A stretch of 64,000 bases of DNA, from positions 1,116,001 through 1,180,000 of the forward strand of contig OZ245791.1 of NCBI GenBank assembly GCA_965228125.1, written 5' to 3'. The notes below the pieces were generated by a model, which searched no databases, was not told the origin of the DNA, and saw only the letters and a list, made by a program, of their open reading frames with translations. Positions 35,533 to 44,598 of the stretch are shown here, in pieces (the stretch's first letter is position 1; each line of letters starts with the position of its first letter). The DNA is from GWF2-38-69 sp965228125 (GTDB lineage: Bacteria; Verrucomicrobiota; Lentisphaeria; Victivallales; GWF2-38-69). A program made the translations under genes and the position numbers.

Positions 35533-36207
35533 CTATTGATTCAGCTCTATTATAAGTGAACCCCCGGAACACCTAACGCTAACTTCATTCATGTCATTTA
35601 TAATAAAATCCGGCTTTGAGTTCTTTTTAGCAGCATCAACCATATTAATACCTATGACTGTGGCTCCTGCCGTTTTCGCCCCTTCAATTCCCGCAGGAGA
35701 ATCTTCAAAGACAACGCAATCTTTCGGATCAACTTGCATAAGTTCGGCTGCTTTTAAGAACGGGTCAGGAAAGGGTTTTGCTTTTTCATACATTTCGGCA
35801 GTGACAAAATGTATTGGAATAGGAAGGCCTGATGTTTTTAATCGGCCTGATGCAAGCGGGTATGTGCCTGATGTAGCAATAGCCCATTTATCGGGTGGAA
35901 GGCAAGGGAGGAGTTTGTCTGCGCCTTTGATGGGTTTCAACCCTTCCAACATGGTCATTTCTATCCCGCCAAACTCTTTTTCCATCGCATCCATTTCTTG
36001 TTCGGTTACACACGGCATCAATTCTTTCAATGGGTATTTTGCGGGTCTTCCGTGGCATATAGGAAGCACCTGCTTTTCGAAATCAAATCCATATCTGTCT
36101 GCAAACATTTTCCAGACTTTCTCTACAACTTCGCCAGAATCAACAAGCGTACCATCAAGGTCAAAAATTATCGCCTTGCATTTAACCATACTTTTATTAC
36201 TGCTCAT
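35533..36207 (-). CDS. HAD-superfamily sugar phosphatase/phosphomutase-like
   Basis: A 224-residue subfamily IA HAD hydrolase. The nucleophile motif FDLDGTLVDS is near the N-terminus, the second motif Ser/Thr is in IATSGTYP, the Lys in AKPFPDPF, and the acidic pair in VVFEDSPAG. The cap domain is alpha-helical. It most resembles the GPP/YfbT (sugar or glycerol phosphatase) and beta-phosphoglucomutase group; the substrate is uncertain. AAGGA precedes the ATG at 36207. The start overlaps the upstream hydrolase gene by 11 nt, so the two may be coupled. Confidence 0.82.
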   Translation of the reverse strand: MSSNKSMVKCKAIIFDLDGTLVDSGEVVEKVWKMFADRYGFDFEKQVLPICHGRPAKYPLKELMPCVTEQEMDAMEKEFGGIEMTMLEGLKPIKGADKLLPCLPPDKWAIATSGTYPLASGRLKTSGLPIPIHFVTAEMYEKAKPFPDPFLKAAELMQVDPKDCVVFEDSPAGIEGAKTAGATVIGINMVDAAKKNSKPDFIINDMNEVSVRCSGGSLIIELNQ

Positions 36208-37561
36208 TATTTCCATCCTTTTTTGAATCGGGGATTATATGATAGTCTAGGGCGTTATTCAACCAAGAGTATATTCTTTCATTTGATATAGCCAAAGCTC
36301 CCATCTGACAGTGAAGCTCTCCTGTGCTTTCATCGTCAAACAACATGAAAGTTTTGTTGCATTTCAACGCATTAAAAAGTTTCTCGGGCTGGCCTCTCAT
36401 GAAAGTATCATCGCTCCCATTAATCACTAGAGTTTGACACTTGATCTTGTTTGCAACTCCACTCATATCATACTTCTGCATTAAATTCAGGAAGTCAGCC
36501 GGAGTTGCTGCGTTAAAAGTCCACATTCCATTACCAACAAACCAGTTCACCTCAACCAACTTTTTACCTATTTCAATCATTCCTTGATTAAACGCTTCAG
36601 GATTTGAATCCTTCATGGCGATAAAATCCTTCGGAAAATTCCTTACAAATGGCTCGTAGAAATCGTAAACTCCGCCATTGGCAATACATGCTTTAATTCT
36701 ATCGTCAAAAGCTGCCGCCCTAGGTATTAGATACCCGCCCATACTAATTCCGTAAACAGCAATCTTATCCTTGTCCACACCATCCAGAGTTAGCCCAAAA
36801 TCTATAACAGGAGTTACAACCTTTTCCCAATCAGGGCGGAAATAGAGTTTCTGATTGTAAATAGTTTCACCCTGTCCAGGGCCATCAAAAACAAGGACAT
36901 TGTATCCATTCTGAGCCGCGGCAAAACCGGTCTGATAACAGGTTTCTTCTTTTGTTCCATCAAAACCGTTATCGATTATCACGAGAGGAGCCTTGCCAGC
37001 TTTCAAACAACATGATTTTATAAAATATCCCGGCAGGTAAGTATTTTCGTAAGGTATCTTGACAGGCGTTATAAACTCTTTTCCTCTGATATAGTCAAGG
37101 AAACATTCAATGGCCTTTCTCCTTAGTTTTACTGACTCTTTTCTTTCAGCGAGTGATGTCATATAAAATGAGGCTGTTCTGTAATAATTGGAAGCTCTTA
37201 AGAACTCATTCTGAGATGCAACTATGTTGCCTTCCTTTTCAAGCTTTTGGGCATCAGCAAAGAGCCGATCGGCTCTTTTTAGCCACTCTTTCTTCCAGCT
37301 TTGCAGATCAGATCCCTTTATCTTCTTCAGAGTAGAAATTACTTCCCCGATATCTGCAGCCTGACAATAGGTTTCAGACAGAACTCTTATCCCCTCAAAA
37401 TTGAAGCTTGAGTCCTTAAAAAAGAGCCCGTCATAAAACGAGGATGCCGATTGTTTTTTATCCTCTGTTCTGGGAGTGTCATTTTGTTCCGAAGAATAAA
37501 TGGCCGGAACAAACAGAAAAGTTAAGAGTAATACATGAAATATTCTGACGTTATAAAACAT
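36197..37561 (-). CDS. Exported alpha/beta hydrolase
   Basis: A 454-residue serine hydrolase of the prolyl-oligopeptidase/dienelactone-type alpha/beta fold. An N-terminal signal peptide (about residues 1-23, ending AIYSSEQ) suggests export. A helical region (residues 30-150) precedes the hydrolase core. The nucleophile elbow is VYGISMGGYL (about Ser270), FDGPGQG is the oxyanion-type loop, the Asp is likely in VINGSDDTF and the His in GELHCQMGA near residue 427. The preceding helical part recalls FrsA/DUF1100-like enzymes. The substrate is unknown. Confidence 0.8.
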   Translation of the reverse strand: MFYNVRIFHVLLLTFLFVPAIYSSEQNDTPRTEDKKQSASSFYDGLFFKDSSFNFEGIRVLSETYCQAADIGEVISTLKKIKGSDLQSWKKEWLKRADRLFADAQKLEKEGNIVASQNEFLRASNYYRTASFYMTSLAERKESVKLRRKAIECFLDYIRGKEFITPVKIPYENTYLPGYFIKSCCLKAGKAPLVIIDNGFDGTKEETCYQTGFAAAQNGYNVLVFDGPGQGETIYNQKLYFRPDWEKVVTPVIDFGLTLDGVDKDKIAVYGISMGGYLIPRAAAFDDRIKACIANGGVYDFYEPFVRNFPKDFIAMKDSNPEAFNQGMIEIGKKLVEVNWFVGNGMWTFNAATPADFLNLMQKYDMSGVANKIKCQTLVINGSDDTFMRGQPEKLFNALKCNKTFMLFDDESTGELHCQMGALAISNERIYSWLNNALDYHIIPDSKKDGNNEQ

Positions 37562-37721
37562 ATTTTCCCTCGCTTGTTAATCTGTGTGAAGTATATTCAG
37601 GAATGATGAAAAGGTCAATAATGCGGTTCTTTTTAGGCATGGCAATATTGGCTGTTGCTGTTAAAATGAACTTGGTTAAACTGAAACAAATATAACACTT
37701 TTTCTAATCGGGATTCTCATA

Positions 37722-38483
37722 ATGAAATCATCAATCGCATTTTTTTATGGAATGAAGACTCCCTTTGAAGGGGTAAAAATTCTTTTCAGTAAGGCCAAAT
37801 ATTTAAAATACGCATGGGTTTCAGCTTTGCTCAATGCAGTACTATATGCTTTTATTTTGTACTTGCTTTTTTATCATGTTTTCCCGTGGGTAAACTCATG
37901 GTTCCCTGCGCATACTGCTTCGGGATGGCTTTCCTTCCTTTATCATTCGATAGAGTACATAATAAAGACGATTATTTCGCTAACATTTCTGGTTATTTCC
38001 GTGATTCTATTCAATACAGTTTTTTTTGCACTTTCTGCCCCGTATTTGGATGGACTTTCCTTGGCTGTTGAAAAAGATTATTTTGGTTTTACTCCTGGTT
38101 TATCAGGCGTATCAGGTTTCGCCAAGGCATGCTATGTCTCTATAAAAAATGGAATCAGGCTGAACATACTTACTATTTTCTGGGCGGTTATATTATTCCC
38201 ATTGAACTTCATTATACCTGTTGTCGGCTTCTTGCCTGGGATGCTGGTTGGCTCCTACTTTCTCGGACTCTCATTTATAATTTTTTCAGCAGAGCATAGG
38301 CTCTTAGGGAAAAAGGAGTTGAAAGATAGACTTTCAGGTAATCGTTTAGGGGTTTTGGGACTCGGGCTTATGATGTATCTGATACTTTTCATACCTTTTT
38401 CTGCAATCTTTTTTATTCCCGGGGCAGTTATCGGCGGAGCGCTTCTGTACAATGAGAAAATTGAAGGTTCGGATCGGATTTAG
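37722..38483 (+). CDS. EI24 domain-containing integral membrane protein
   Basis: A 253-residue membrane protein with about six hydrophobic segments. The N-terminal GMKTPFEGVKILFSKAKYLKYAW, a membrane-entry helix, and the later AEHRLLGKKELKDRLSGNRL pattern fit the EI24/CysZ-like family. CysZ imports sulfate, but most bacterial EI24 proteins are uncharacterised, so I do not assign a substrate. The gene is divergent from the hydrolase and followed by a TonB-like gene with its own promoter. Confidence 0.78.
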   Translation: MKSSIAFFYGMKTPFEGVKILFSKAKYLKYAWVSALLNAVLYAFILYLLFYHVFPWVNSWFPAHTASGWLSFLYHSIEYIIKTIISLTFLVISVILFNTVFFALSAPYLDGLSLAVEKDYFGFTPGLSGVSGFAKACYVSIKNGIRLNILTIFWAVILFPLNFIIPVVGFLPGMLVGSYFLGLSFIIFSAEHRLLGKKELKDRLSGNRLGVLGLGLMMYLILFIPFSAIFFIPGAVIGGALLYNEKIEGSDRI

Positions 38484-38484
38484 T

Positions 38485-38513
38485 TTGGAAAAATACTTTT
38501 TGTGTGGTATAAA
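38485..38513 (+). promoter_or_regulatory. Promoter for the TonB-like gene
   Basis: TTGGAA, 17 bp, TATAAA, about 40 bp before the start at 38555. Ideal spacing and position. Confidence 0.5.
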
Positions 38514-38554
38514 ATAACCAAACTTAAAATTCTCTTGCTTATCATCTGACAATT

Positions 38555-39328
38555 ATGTATTTAAGATTGAACGACACACTGGAACTGGAAAAAACATCGA
38601 AAAAGAAACTGTTTTTTGTTGTTGCAGGAATACATCTTTTTATTATTGGGTCTATGTACCTGTGTTTTGTTATTCAAAATTATTTCTGGAATATTGCACC
38701 TTCATCTATTGCGGTAAATTTGATTAGCTCTTCGGCTTTTGAGGCGATGGAAGCCGCACAATCATCCCCTGAGCCTCAGCCAAAACAAGCCGCCGCAACA
38801 AAAAACACTCCGCCTAAACCGAAAAACACTAAAGCTGTTACTAAAGTCCCTGTTAAAAAAGTCTCAAAAATCCTGGATGTAAGCCAAATCAAGAAATCAA
38901 GTGAAATAGTCACAAAGACAGCGAAGCCAAAAGCAGTCCAGAAACCTTTCAAGCCTATAGATGCCAAATCTATAGCAAATAATCTTAAGGAAAGTCTGAG
39001 TAGCGTGAAATTTAATCCGACATCAGCAACAAACTCTGTATTTCAAGGAAACCCGGCAGTACTTGGATACTACGATCAAGTATCTTCGTACCTATACAGC
39101 ACTTGGGAACAACCGTCAAAACTTGCCATGGGCGGAGAACCTCCAACCGTGCTTGTGAAACTGTCAATAGGAGCAGATGGAAAACTTAATGGCTATCAGA
39201 TACTGAAGTTGAGCAATTATAATGACATGAACGAATCAGTAAAAAGACTGCTCAGCTCAATAGACAGATTTCCGCCGCCGCCAAATGGTGCGATAACTAT
39301 CGAAGCAAACCTGATTCTGACAAACTAA
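38555..39328 (+). CDS. TonB/TolA-like envelope-spanning protein
   Basis: A 257-residue protein with a single N-terminal membrane segment (about residues 20-45), a Pro/Lys/Ala-rich extended linker (about 62-140) and a C-terminal TonB/TolA-type domain (about 170-257; SSYLYSTWEQPS, TVLVKLSIGADGKLNGYQI, RFPPPPNG). This is the layout of proteins passing proton-motive energy to the outer membrane. No exbB/exbD or tolQR lies nearby, so the motor would be encoded elsewhere. No ribosome site is evident. Confidence 0.78.
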   Translation: MYLRLNDTLELEKTSKKKLFFVVAGIHLFIIGSMYLCFVIQNYFWNIAPSSIAVNLISSSAFEAMEAAQSSPEPQPKQAAATKNTPPKPKNTKAVTKVPVKKVSKILDVSQIKKSSEIVTKTAKPKAVQKPFKPIDAKSIANNLKESLSSVKFNPTSATNSVFQGNPAVLGYYDQVSSYLYSTWEQPSKLAMGGEPPTVLVKLSIGADGKLNGYQILKLSNYNDMNESVKRLLSSIDRFPPPPNGAITIEANLILTN

Positions 39329-39338
39329 GTAAGTTTAT

Positions 39339-40580
39339 TTAGAAGACCGATTGTTTTATAATGTCTTCAGAAACGCCAAAATTTCTCAGCCTTTTGGCTA
39401 TTTCAGAGCTATGTTCTTTGATTAAATCATTTCCTGACATTTTCCAATTGCCTACGGACAACTGAAAATCAGGTGCTAAAGAAAACATGATACCAATCAT
39501 CAATTCAGTTTTGCTGTCATAATAAATAAATTCAAGGACATTGATTTCTTTCTGGGTATATGGGCTTTTCATAAAGTATTGCCTTATTATGGGGCATGTC
39601 CCATTTTTTATTCCTTCAGTGAATATTCTTTTCTGATCTTCCGGAACAAGTTTTCTAATTTGCGCAATTTTCTCAGAATCTTGTATGGACAGTATTTGAT
39701 CGTTCAGTTTAACGAAGTCACCGTAAAAAGACGTGAGCGCATTTGAGCCAAATATAAAAATTACTTTAGCTGCATGAGGATAGCCCTTTTCATCATATTT
39801 CAACCCTTGCCCCATCCATATGAACATATCAGTTTTGTCTATGCATTTTTGCAGTAATACCCTTAATTCCTCTATTTTATTAAAATAGGTTATATCGAAC
39901 ATTTCACAGAACAACCCTAAAACGTTTCCATTCTCGTCTTTAAGCAGAGATTTGAATATAAACCCAAATTTTTTTCTACGTGTGCCTGGTATATATCCTT
40001 CTCTTTGCACACTAGCACCAGTTAGAAGTATCTGGGAATCTTCTTTTTCGTTTTCAACGGCCTCTTGCCTGCTGAAAAAAATATGGTCAGTTTTGGAAAT
40101 GTAGTCAAAATCTATGGTTGGCGCAAAGTACTTAAGGAAAGCTTCGTTTACGTATAGATATTTTAGGTTTAGGCCTTTGATATACTTTATGTTTTCCGTA
40201 TTTTTGAATATAGCTTTGTTAATCAGATTTTGAGTTTTTAACTCTACTCCAATTTTTTCCATTACTCCAGATAGTATGTCTGTGACTTTATCTATGCTTT
40301 GAGGTTTTATTGTTTTAATGGATTTCCAGCATTGAAACAAACTCGGTATATTTTTGTCAGATATTGCTTTTTCTATTTCCTGTGATGATATTTTAGGTAA
40401 GTTGGCAGACAATATAGAGGTTAACTTTTTGATCATGGCCTCGGACGGCACAGCTTCTCCTTTTTCCCAGCGAGAAATAGTATTCCTGTGTATTCCTGAA
40501 AGTCTGCTGAAAGCAGAAATTGACAGGTGAGATTTTTTTCTGTACTCTATGAAGTTTTTAAGATTGAATCCGTTATTCAT
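39339..40580 (-). CDS. XRE-type regulator with PAS-like sensor region
   Basis: A 413-residue DNA-binding protein. Residues 7-62 form an HTH_3 (XRE/Cro) domain (SISAFSRLSGIHRNTISRWE). The rest contains PAS-like segments: one around residues 120-225 (KYIKGLNLKYLYVNEAFLKY, ending GLFCEMFDITYFNKIEE) and a second, less clear one to residue 390. This suggests a one-component regulator sensing a small cytoplasmic ligand. It is divergent from the 71-residue gene. The 371-bp space between them holds a dyad element also found at the prepilin cassettes, and a separate TACAAT-N8-ATTGTA dyad near its own likely promoter. Confidence 0.82.
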   Translation of the reverse strand: MNNGFNLKNFIEYRKKSHLSISAFSRLSGIHRNTISRWEKGEAVPSEAMIKKLTSILSANLPKISSQEIEKAISDKNIPSLFQCWKSIKTIKPQSIDKVTDILSGVMEKIGVELKTQNLINKAIFKNTENIKYIKGLNLKYLYVNEAFLKYFAPTIDFDYISKTDHIFFSRQEAVENEKEDSQILLTGASVQREGYIPGTRRKKFGFIFKSLLKDENGNVLGLFCEMFDITYFNKIEELRVLLQKCIDKTDMFIWMGQGLKYDEKGYPHAAKVIFIFGSNALTSFYGDFVKLNDQILSIQDSEKIAQIRKLVPEDQKRIFTEGIKNGTCPIIRQYFMKSPYTQKEINVLEFIYYDSKTELMIGIMFSLAPDFQLSVGNWKMSGNDLIKEHSSEIAKRLRNFGVSEDIIKQSVF

Positions 40581-40680
40581 AACAACATTTAACCCCTTAG
40601 ATACAAGGTATCATTTCTAAAACACGTTAACTTCTTTTACATAAAACCACTATTGTTCAGAATATTATATCTGTATGCAG

Positions 40681-40700
40681 TACAATTTTATAACATTGTA
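40681..40700. promoter_or_regulatory. Dyad near the XRE regulator promoter
   Basis: TACAAT, eight bases, ATTGTA, overlapping a candidate minus-strand promoter (TATAAT on the complement of 40664-40669, with TTATAA at 18-bp spacing). It would suit autoregulation by the XRE protein. The rest of the 371-bp gap (40581-40951) holds the 38-bp element and the plus-strand promoter. Confidence 0.35.
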
Positions 40701-40728
40701 GTCTGTCATTATGATAAAAGCCACAATT

Positions 40729-40766
40729 CGCCCATTTCTGCACAGCTATATGTGCAATATCTGTCG
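40729..40766. promoter_or_regulatory. 38-bp nested dyad element, copy A
   Basis: TGCACA-GCTATA-TGTGCA (40739-40756) followed by ATATC and TGTCG; the left outer arm reads CGCCC instead of CGACA. The following TTTTTTAATGTTTATT also matches the copies at 45898 and 47504. It is 38 bp before the promoter of the 71-residue gene and about 150 bp before the divergent regulator. Confidence 0.6.
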
Positions 40767-40803
40767 TTTTTTAATGTTTATTGGTTTGGCTATCCATTAC
40801 TAG

Positions 40804-40831
40804 TTGACACATTTTTTTAGAAACTTATCAT
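40804..40831 (+). promoter_or_regulatory. Promoter of the 71-residue gene
   Basis: Consensus TTGACA, 16 bp, TATCAT, giving a leader of about 110 nt before the ATG at 40952. The leader is very AT-rich; I see no stable fold. Confidence 0.6.
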
Positions 40832-40951
40832 TCCCATAGTTTATATATTAAATTTAAAAATTCTTAGTTTTAAAACAGGGGTTGAAAAAGAGAGCTTAAT
40901 CTTTAGGAGATATGCATTAATAAATAAAATAAATCAACGAGGAGAAATATT

Positions 40952-41167
40952 ATGGCAACACAAAAATTCTATAACGTAAAGAAGCGCGAATCAGTAGAGA
41001 TTGACGAGAAGAACTGCACTAGGGTGGTTTACAAGAGAAAAACTGCTAAAGGTATTCAGGAAAGATATGCTGTCAGAGCTATAGATACAGACAGCACAAA
41101 ACTAGTTAAATTCATCAACAAAACTTCTTTTGATGCTCTCAAATGCGCTCTAACTGAAGTTTACTAA
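40952..41167 (+). CDS. Small basic protein of unknown function
   Basis: I do not recognise this 71-residue protein. It is Lys/Arg-rich and soluble, with no signal or membrane segment, and a probable beta-rich fold (KNCTRVVYKRKTAKG, then ERYAVRAIDTD). Two cysteines are present. A strong GAGGAG ribosome site and a consensus promoter suggest high expression. The upstream dyad element is shared with the prepilin cassettes, so it may belong to the same regulon. It is 79 nt before an APC transporter gene. Confidence 0.72.
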   Translation: MATQKFYNVKKRESVEIDEKNCTRVVYKRKTAKGIQERYAVRAIDTDSTKLVKFINKTSFDALKCALTEVY

Positions 41168-41246
41168 GCTTCTTTTTTTCTTATCCTAAGAGTCCTGATA
41201 ATTCTTAGTTTTTCAGTAAAACAAGAACAACAAAGGGAATAAATAT

Positions 41247-42845
41247 ATGAGAAACAGGACAATTTCACCACTCGGGCTTCTGTTTATTTCAGTAAGCGCA
41301 ATTCTTGGTTCAGGTTGGTTATTCGGTTCATTTTACGCCGCGCAGATAGCTGGCCCCGCCGCTATTTTGTCATGGATAATCGGCGGAATGCTTGTAATTG
41401 TTATCGCTTTCACCTTTGCGGAATTGGGGTCGTCAGTTCCAGTGTCAGGCTCCAGTGTCAGAATACCTCAGTTCACACATGGGAAAGTAGTAGGGATATT
41501 CTGCTCCCTTAACACATGGTTCTGCTATGTAACCTTGACAGTAATAGAAGTGCTGGCTGTTATGCAATACTTGTCTTTCTACTTCCCATCAATAATATAT
41601 CCGGGGAAAGGCGGACTTACATTCATGGGCTATGTTGTAGCTACAATTCTGCTGTTTTTCATGAGCGTCATAAACACCTATTCTGTAAAGTTCATTGTAA
41701 GATTCAATACTTTTCTTACCCTGATAAAAATAGTTGTGCCCCTTTTTGTGAGCGTTCTCCTTTTTGATTCATACTTCCATATACAGGCTGCGGGCAAACC
41801 TGTAGTAAAAACCCTGATTGAATTTGCCCCGTTCGGATGGCATGGCGTATTTGCAGCCATATCTGCAGGCGGCGTAATCTTTTCATACAATGCGTTCAAA
41901 CAGGCTTCGGAAATGGCAGGGGAAGCAAAAAACCCTAATTTTTCTGTCCCTTTCGCTATAGTCGGTTCAGTGGTGCTTTGCATGGTTGTTTTTATATTTC
42001 TTCAAACAGGTTTCATTGCAGCTCTCTCTCCCCAGGACCTGAAAAATGGTTGGACTCATCTGGCATTAATGAATGACCAGAGTCCCTTTGTGAGCCTCCT
42101 TGCAGAGCATGGCATAAACTGGGCTATTCCTATCCTTTATTTTGCTGCGATAATCTCGCCTCTGGCAGCAGCACTTGTTTACTGCACAAGCGCAGCCAGA
42201 TCGCTTTACGGAATTGCCGCAAATGGTTATGCCCCTCAGGTGTTGCTTAAGCTTAATAAGAGAAATGAATCGGCTCTCACTGTATGGATTAACTTTATTC
42301 TTGCTGTCATTATATTTCAGTTTTTCAAAAACTGGGATCAGATTGCCAGTTTATTGACTTGCCTTTTTGCTATTTCCTATGGCTTGGCTCCAGTGTGTAT
42401 GCTAGCGCTCAGAGTCAAACTCCCATCGCACCTGCGCCCATTAAAACTGCCTTGGGGATATGCTTGGGCTTATGCTGCGTTTTTCATAACTACACTTTTA
42501 ATTTACTGGGTAGGCTGGGATACTATTTCAAAAGTTGCATGGTTCTTTCTCTTTTGTATTATTGTGACCGTAATATTCCAGAAAACTACAGGAAAGGGCT
42601 TTCAGGATTTCAAAGAAGACTGGAAAGCTTCAATGTGGTTATGGTTTTATCTGATTACCATAATTATCGCCTCAAAATTAGGAGACTATGGCAACGGGCT
42701 AGGCAAATTAACCGGACTATACAGCCTTATCTTTATAGCTGTTACCTCAGGCATAGCCCTATATCTTTCCGCAAAGTTCACACTCGCCCCTGAACATATT
42801 CAGCATCAAATAGACAGCAGCGTCTCAAGAGACAGAAAAGATTAA
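41247..42845 (+). CDS. APC-superfamily amino acid permease
   Basis: A 532-residue transporter with about twelve to fourteen membrane segments. The family signature of TM1 (GLLFISVSAILGSGWLFGSF, with the unwound GSG) is clear, followed by ELGSSVPVSGSS and, in TM6, FSYNAFKQASEMAGEAKNP. It likely carries amino acids across the inner membrane by proton symport or antiport. It is followed at 34 nt by a peptide transporter gene, so the pair may be co-transcribed. Confidence 0.88.
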   Translation: MRNRTISPLGLLFISVSAILGSGWLFGSFYAAQIAGPAAILSWIIGGMLVIVIAFTFAELGSSVPVSGSSVRIPQFTHGKVVGIFCSLNTWFCYVTLTVIEVLAVMQYLSFYFPSIIYPGKGGLTFMGYVVATILLFFMSVINTYSVKFIVRFNTFLTLIKIVVPLFVSVLLFDSYFHIQAAGKPVVKTLIEFAPFGWHGVFAAISAGGVIFSYNAFKQASEMAGEAKNPNFSVPFAIVGSVVLCMVVFIFLQTGFIAALSPQDLKNGWTHLALMNDQSPFVSLLAEHGINWAIPILYFAAIISPLAAALVYCTSAARSLYGIAANGYAPQVLLKLNKRNESALTVWINFILAVIIFQFFKNWDQIASLLTCLFAISYGLAPVCMLALRVKLPSHLRPLKLPWGYAWAYAAFFITTLLIYWVGWDTISKVAWFFLFCIIVTVIFQKTTGKGFQDFKEDWKASMWLWFYLITIIIASKLGDYGNGLGKLTGLYSLIFIAVTSGIALYLSAKFTLAPEHIQHQIDSSVSRDRKD

Positions 42846-42879
42846 TTAAAAATAATAACTAAGATATAAGGTCTTTCGT

Positions 42880-44361
42880 ATGGTAACAAATAAATGTAGT
42901 TCTCCAACTGGCGAAATCGTTTTAAAGAAACAGCCTAAATCTTTCTATATGCTTTTCATGCTAGAATTCTGGGAACGATTCGGTTTCTATGTAATGAATA
43001 CCGTGATTATTTATTACTATTTCGTCAAACACTTGGGGTTTTCTGAAGTATATGCTTTCAATATTTTTGGAGCCTTTAGTGGGTTTTTGTGGGGCTTTAT
43101 GGTTTTTGGAGGTTATTTAGGGGACAAATATTTTGGCACCAAACGGACATTGATTTTCGGAGCTTTTGTACTTCTAACAGGTTATTTTTTTCTTGCTTTC
43201 GCAGACAATTATGCATTTATATCGCTTAGCCTGATCGCTGCTGGGGAGGGGTTGTTCAAATCAAATCCTGCCAGCTTATTATCCAAGTGCTATGAAGAGA
43301 ATGATCCAAGGCTTCACACTGCATATACATACTATTATATGGCAATTAATATCGGTGCGCTCATAGCTTCATTTTTAGCGCCTGCTTTAGCCGAATATTT
43401 CAGTTGGCGCATTGCTTTTATCGTTTCAGGCCTTGGTATGATATGCTCCTTATCTAATTTTATTATTTATAAGAAAGCTATAAAACATGTCGGATCTGGT
43501 CCGGACATGGAGCCATTCAGCTATCCTAAATTTTTTGTAATGATACTCATTACATTAGTTTTGACATTATTGGCTTCTTATTTACTCAGGCACATTGATG
43601 CAACTTACGCTTTTTTTTATATCATTACAGGAATAGCAGTTATCCTTTATTTCTTGTTTCTATTTAAGCTTGATATTCTTCTGGAAAAGAAAAGAATGCT
43701 TGTAGCATTCGTCTTATTGCTTGAAGGTACATGGTTCAATATTTTGTACCAGCAAATGTATACATCTGTCAACTTTTTTGCTATAAGCAATGTCTTCCCG
43801 TCTTTTTTGGGTATTGACATGAGTCAGGTTTCTTTTCAGGGATTTGATGCTTTGATCATTATAGTGTTCAGTCCGATATTTGCTATGTGGTTTAATCACA
43901 GTGCCAGAAAAGGAAAATCTTTAAAAATCACTACCAAATTCGCAATTGGTTTCTTCTTGTGTGCTATTGCCTTTCTTGTACTCTGGCTCAGCACTTTCTT
44001 TGCTGACTCTAAGGGAATGATTTCATCATTATGGATTTTTATTTTCTATTTGTTTCAGAGCACAGGGGAAATTTTAATAGCTGCATTGGGGTTAGCTATG
44101 GTTGCAGAGCTTATTCCAAAGAAATATACAGGGTTTGTGTATGGAGTATATTTTTTATCTGTTTCAATTGGAAGTATGATTGGAAGCAGGATTGCAGATA
44201 TATCTTCTCCTCCTAAGTCAGCAACAACAGCAGTTCTGTCGCTTCCCGTTTACAGTAGCTTTTTTATTCAAATTGGAATTATCTCAATGGTTGTGGCTAT
44301 TGCAATACTAATAATTAAACCTTTCCTTGACAGATATATCAATGAGGATTTAATGATCTAA
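42880..44361 (+). CDS. POT-family proton-coupled di/tripeptide transporter
   Basis: A 493-residue MFS-fold transporter with about fourteen segments. The POT motif ExxERF is in MLEFWERFGFYVMN near residue 32, followed by GGYLGDKYFGTKRT and YYMAINIGALIAS (the second PTR2 signature); ELIPKKYTGFVYG lies near the end. These proteins import short peptides with protons. It sits between an APC permease and a convergent MFS exporter-like gene. With pxpABC upstream it suggests peptide and amino acid use. Confidence 0.9.
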   Translation: MVTNKCSSPTGEIVLKKQPKSFYMLFMLEFWERFGFYVMNTVIIYYYFVKHLGFSEVYAFNIFGAFSGFLWGFMVFGGYLGDKYFGTKRTLIFGAFVLLTGYFFLAFADNYAFISLSLIAAGEGLFKSNPASLLSKCYEENDPRLHTAYTYYYMAINIGALIASFLAPALAEYFSWRIAFIVSGLGMICSLSNFIIYKKAIKHVGSGPDMEPFSYPKFFVMILITLVLTLLASYLLRHIDATYAFFYIITGIAVILYFLFLFKLDILLEKKRMLVAFVLLLEGTWFNILYQQMYTSVNFFAISNVFPSFLGIDMSQVSFQGFDALIIIVFSPIFAMWFNHSARKGKSLKITTKFAIGFFLCAIAFLVLWLSTFFADSKGMISSLWIFIFYLFQSTGEILIAALGLAMVAELIPKKYTGFVYGVYFLSVSIGSMIGSRIADISSPPKSATTAVLSLPVYSSFFIQIGIISMVVAIAILIIKPFLDRYINEDLMI

Positions 44362-44430
44362 AGGGCTAGAGCTCAGTTTGGTTTTGAATTTAATAGTGAA
44401 TGCTTTAGGATTAACCACTGTCGTAAGAAG

Positions 44431-44598
44431 GTGATTAATGAAGCGAAAGAAAGGTTAACATGCTTAACCCTCTATCAAAAAATGGAAGAGATGATAAAAA
44501 TAATTCCTTTCATATTTGAAATTGAAGAAGGGCTCCTTATAAGCTCGGATATAAAACAAATAATGGAATGCTTACAGGGTAATGCTGATACCCTATAA
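44431..44598 (+). CDS. Doubtful small open frame after the POT transporter
   Basis: A 55-codon frame with a GTG start after AAGAAG, reading on to a stop at 44596 that overlaps the MFS gene end by 6 nt. It is open back to the POT stop in the same frame (79 codons). The product would be acidic (MEEMIKIIPFIFEIEEG). I see no family, and it may be non-coding. A GGTTAA-CATGC-TTAACC hairpin lies within it. Confidence 0.25.
   Translation: MINEAKERLTCLTLYQKMEEMIKIIPFIFEIEEGLLISSDIKQIMECLQGNADTL

Noticed and set aside
35591..36226. A 211-codon plus-strand frame opposite the HAD phosphatase gene
   Set aside because: It is antisense to a clearly conserved enzyme and has no domain features; the same holds for other long antisense frames such as 5980-6423, 21140-21565 and 9266-9679.
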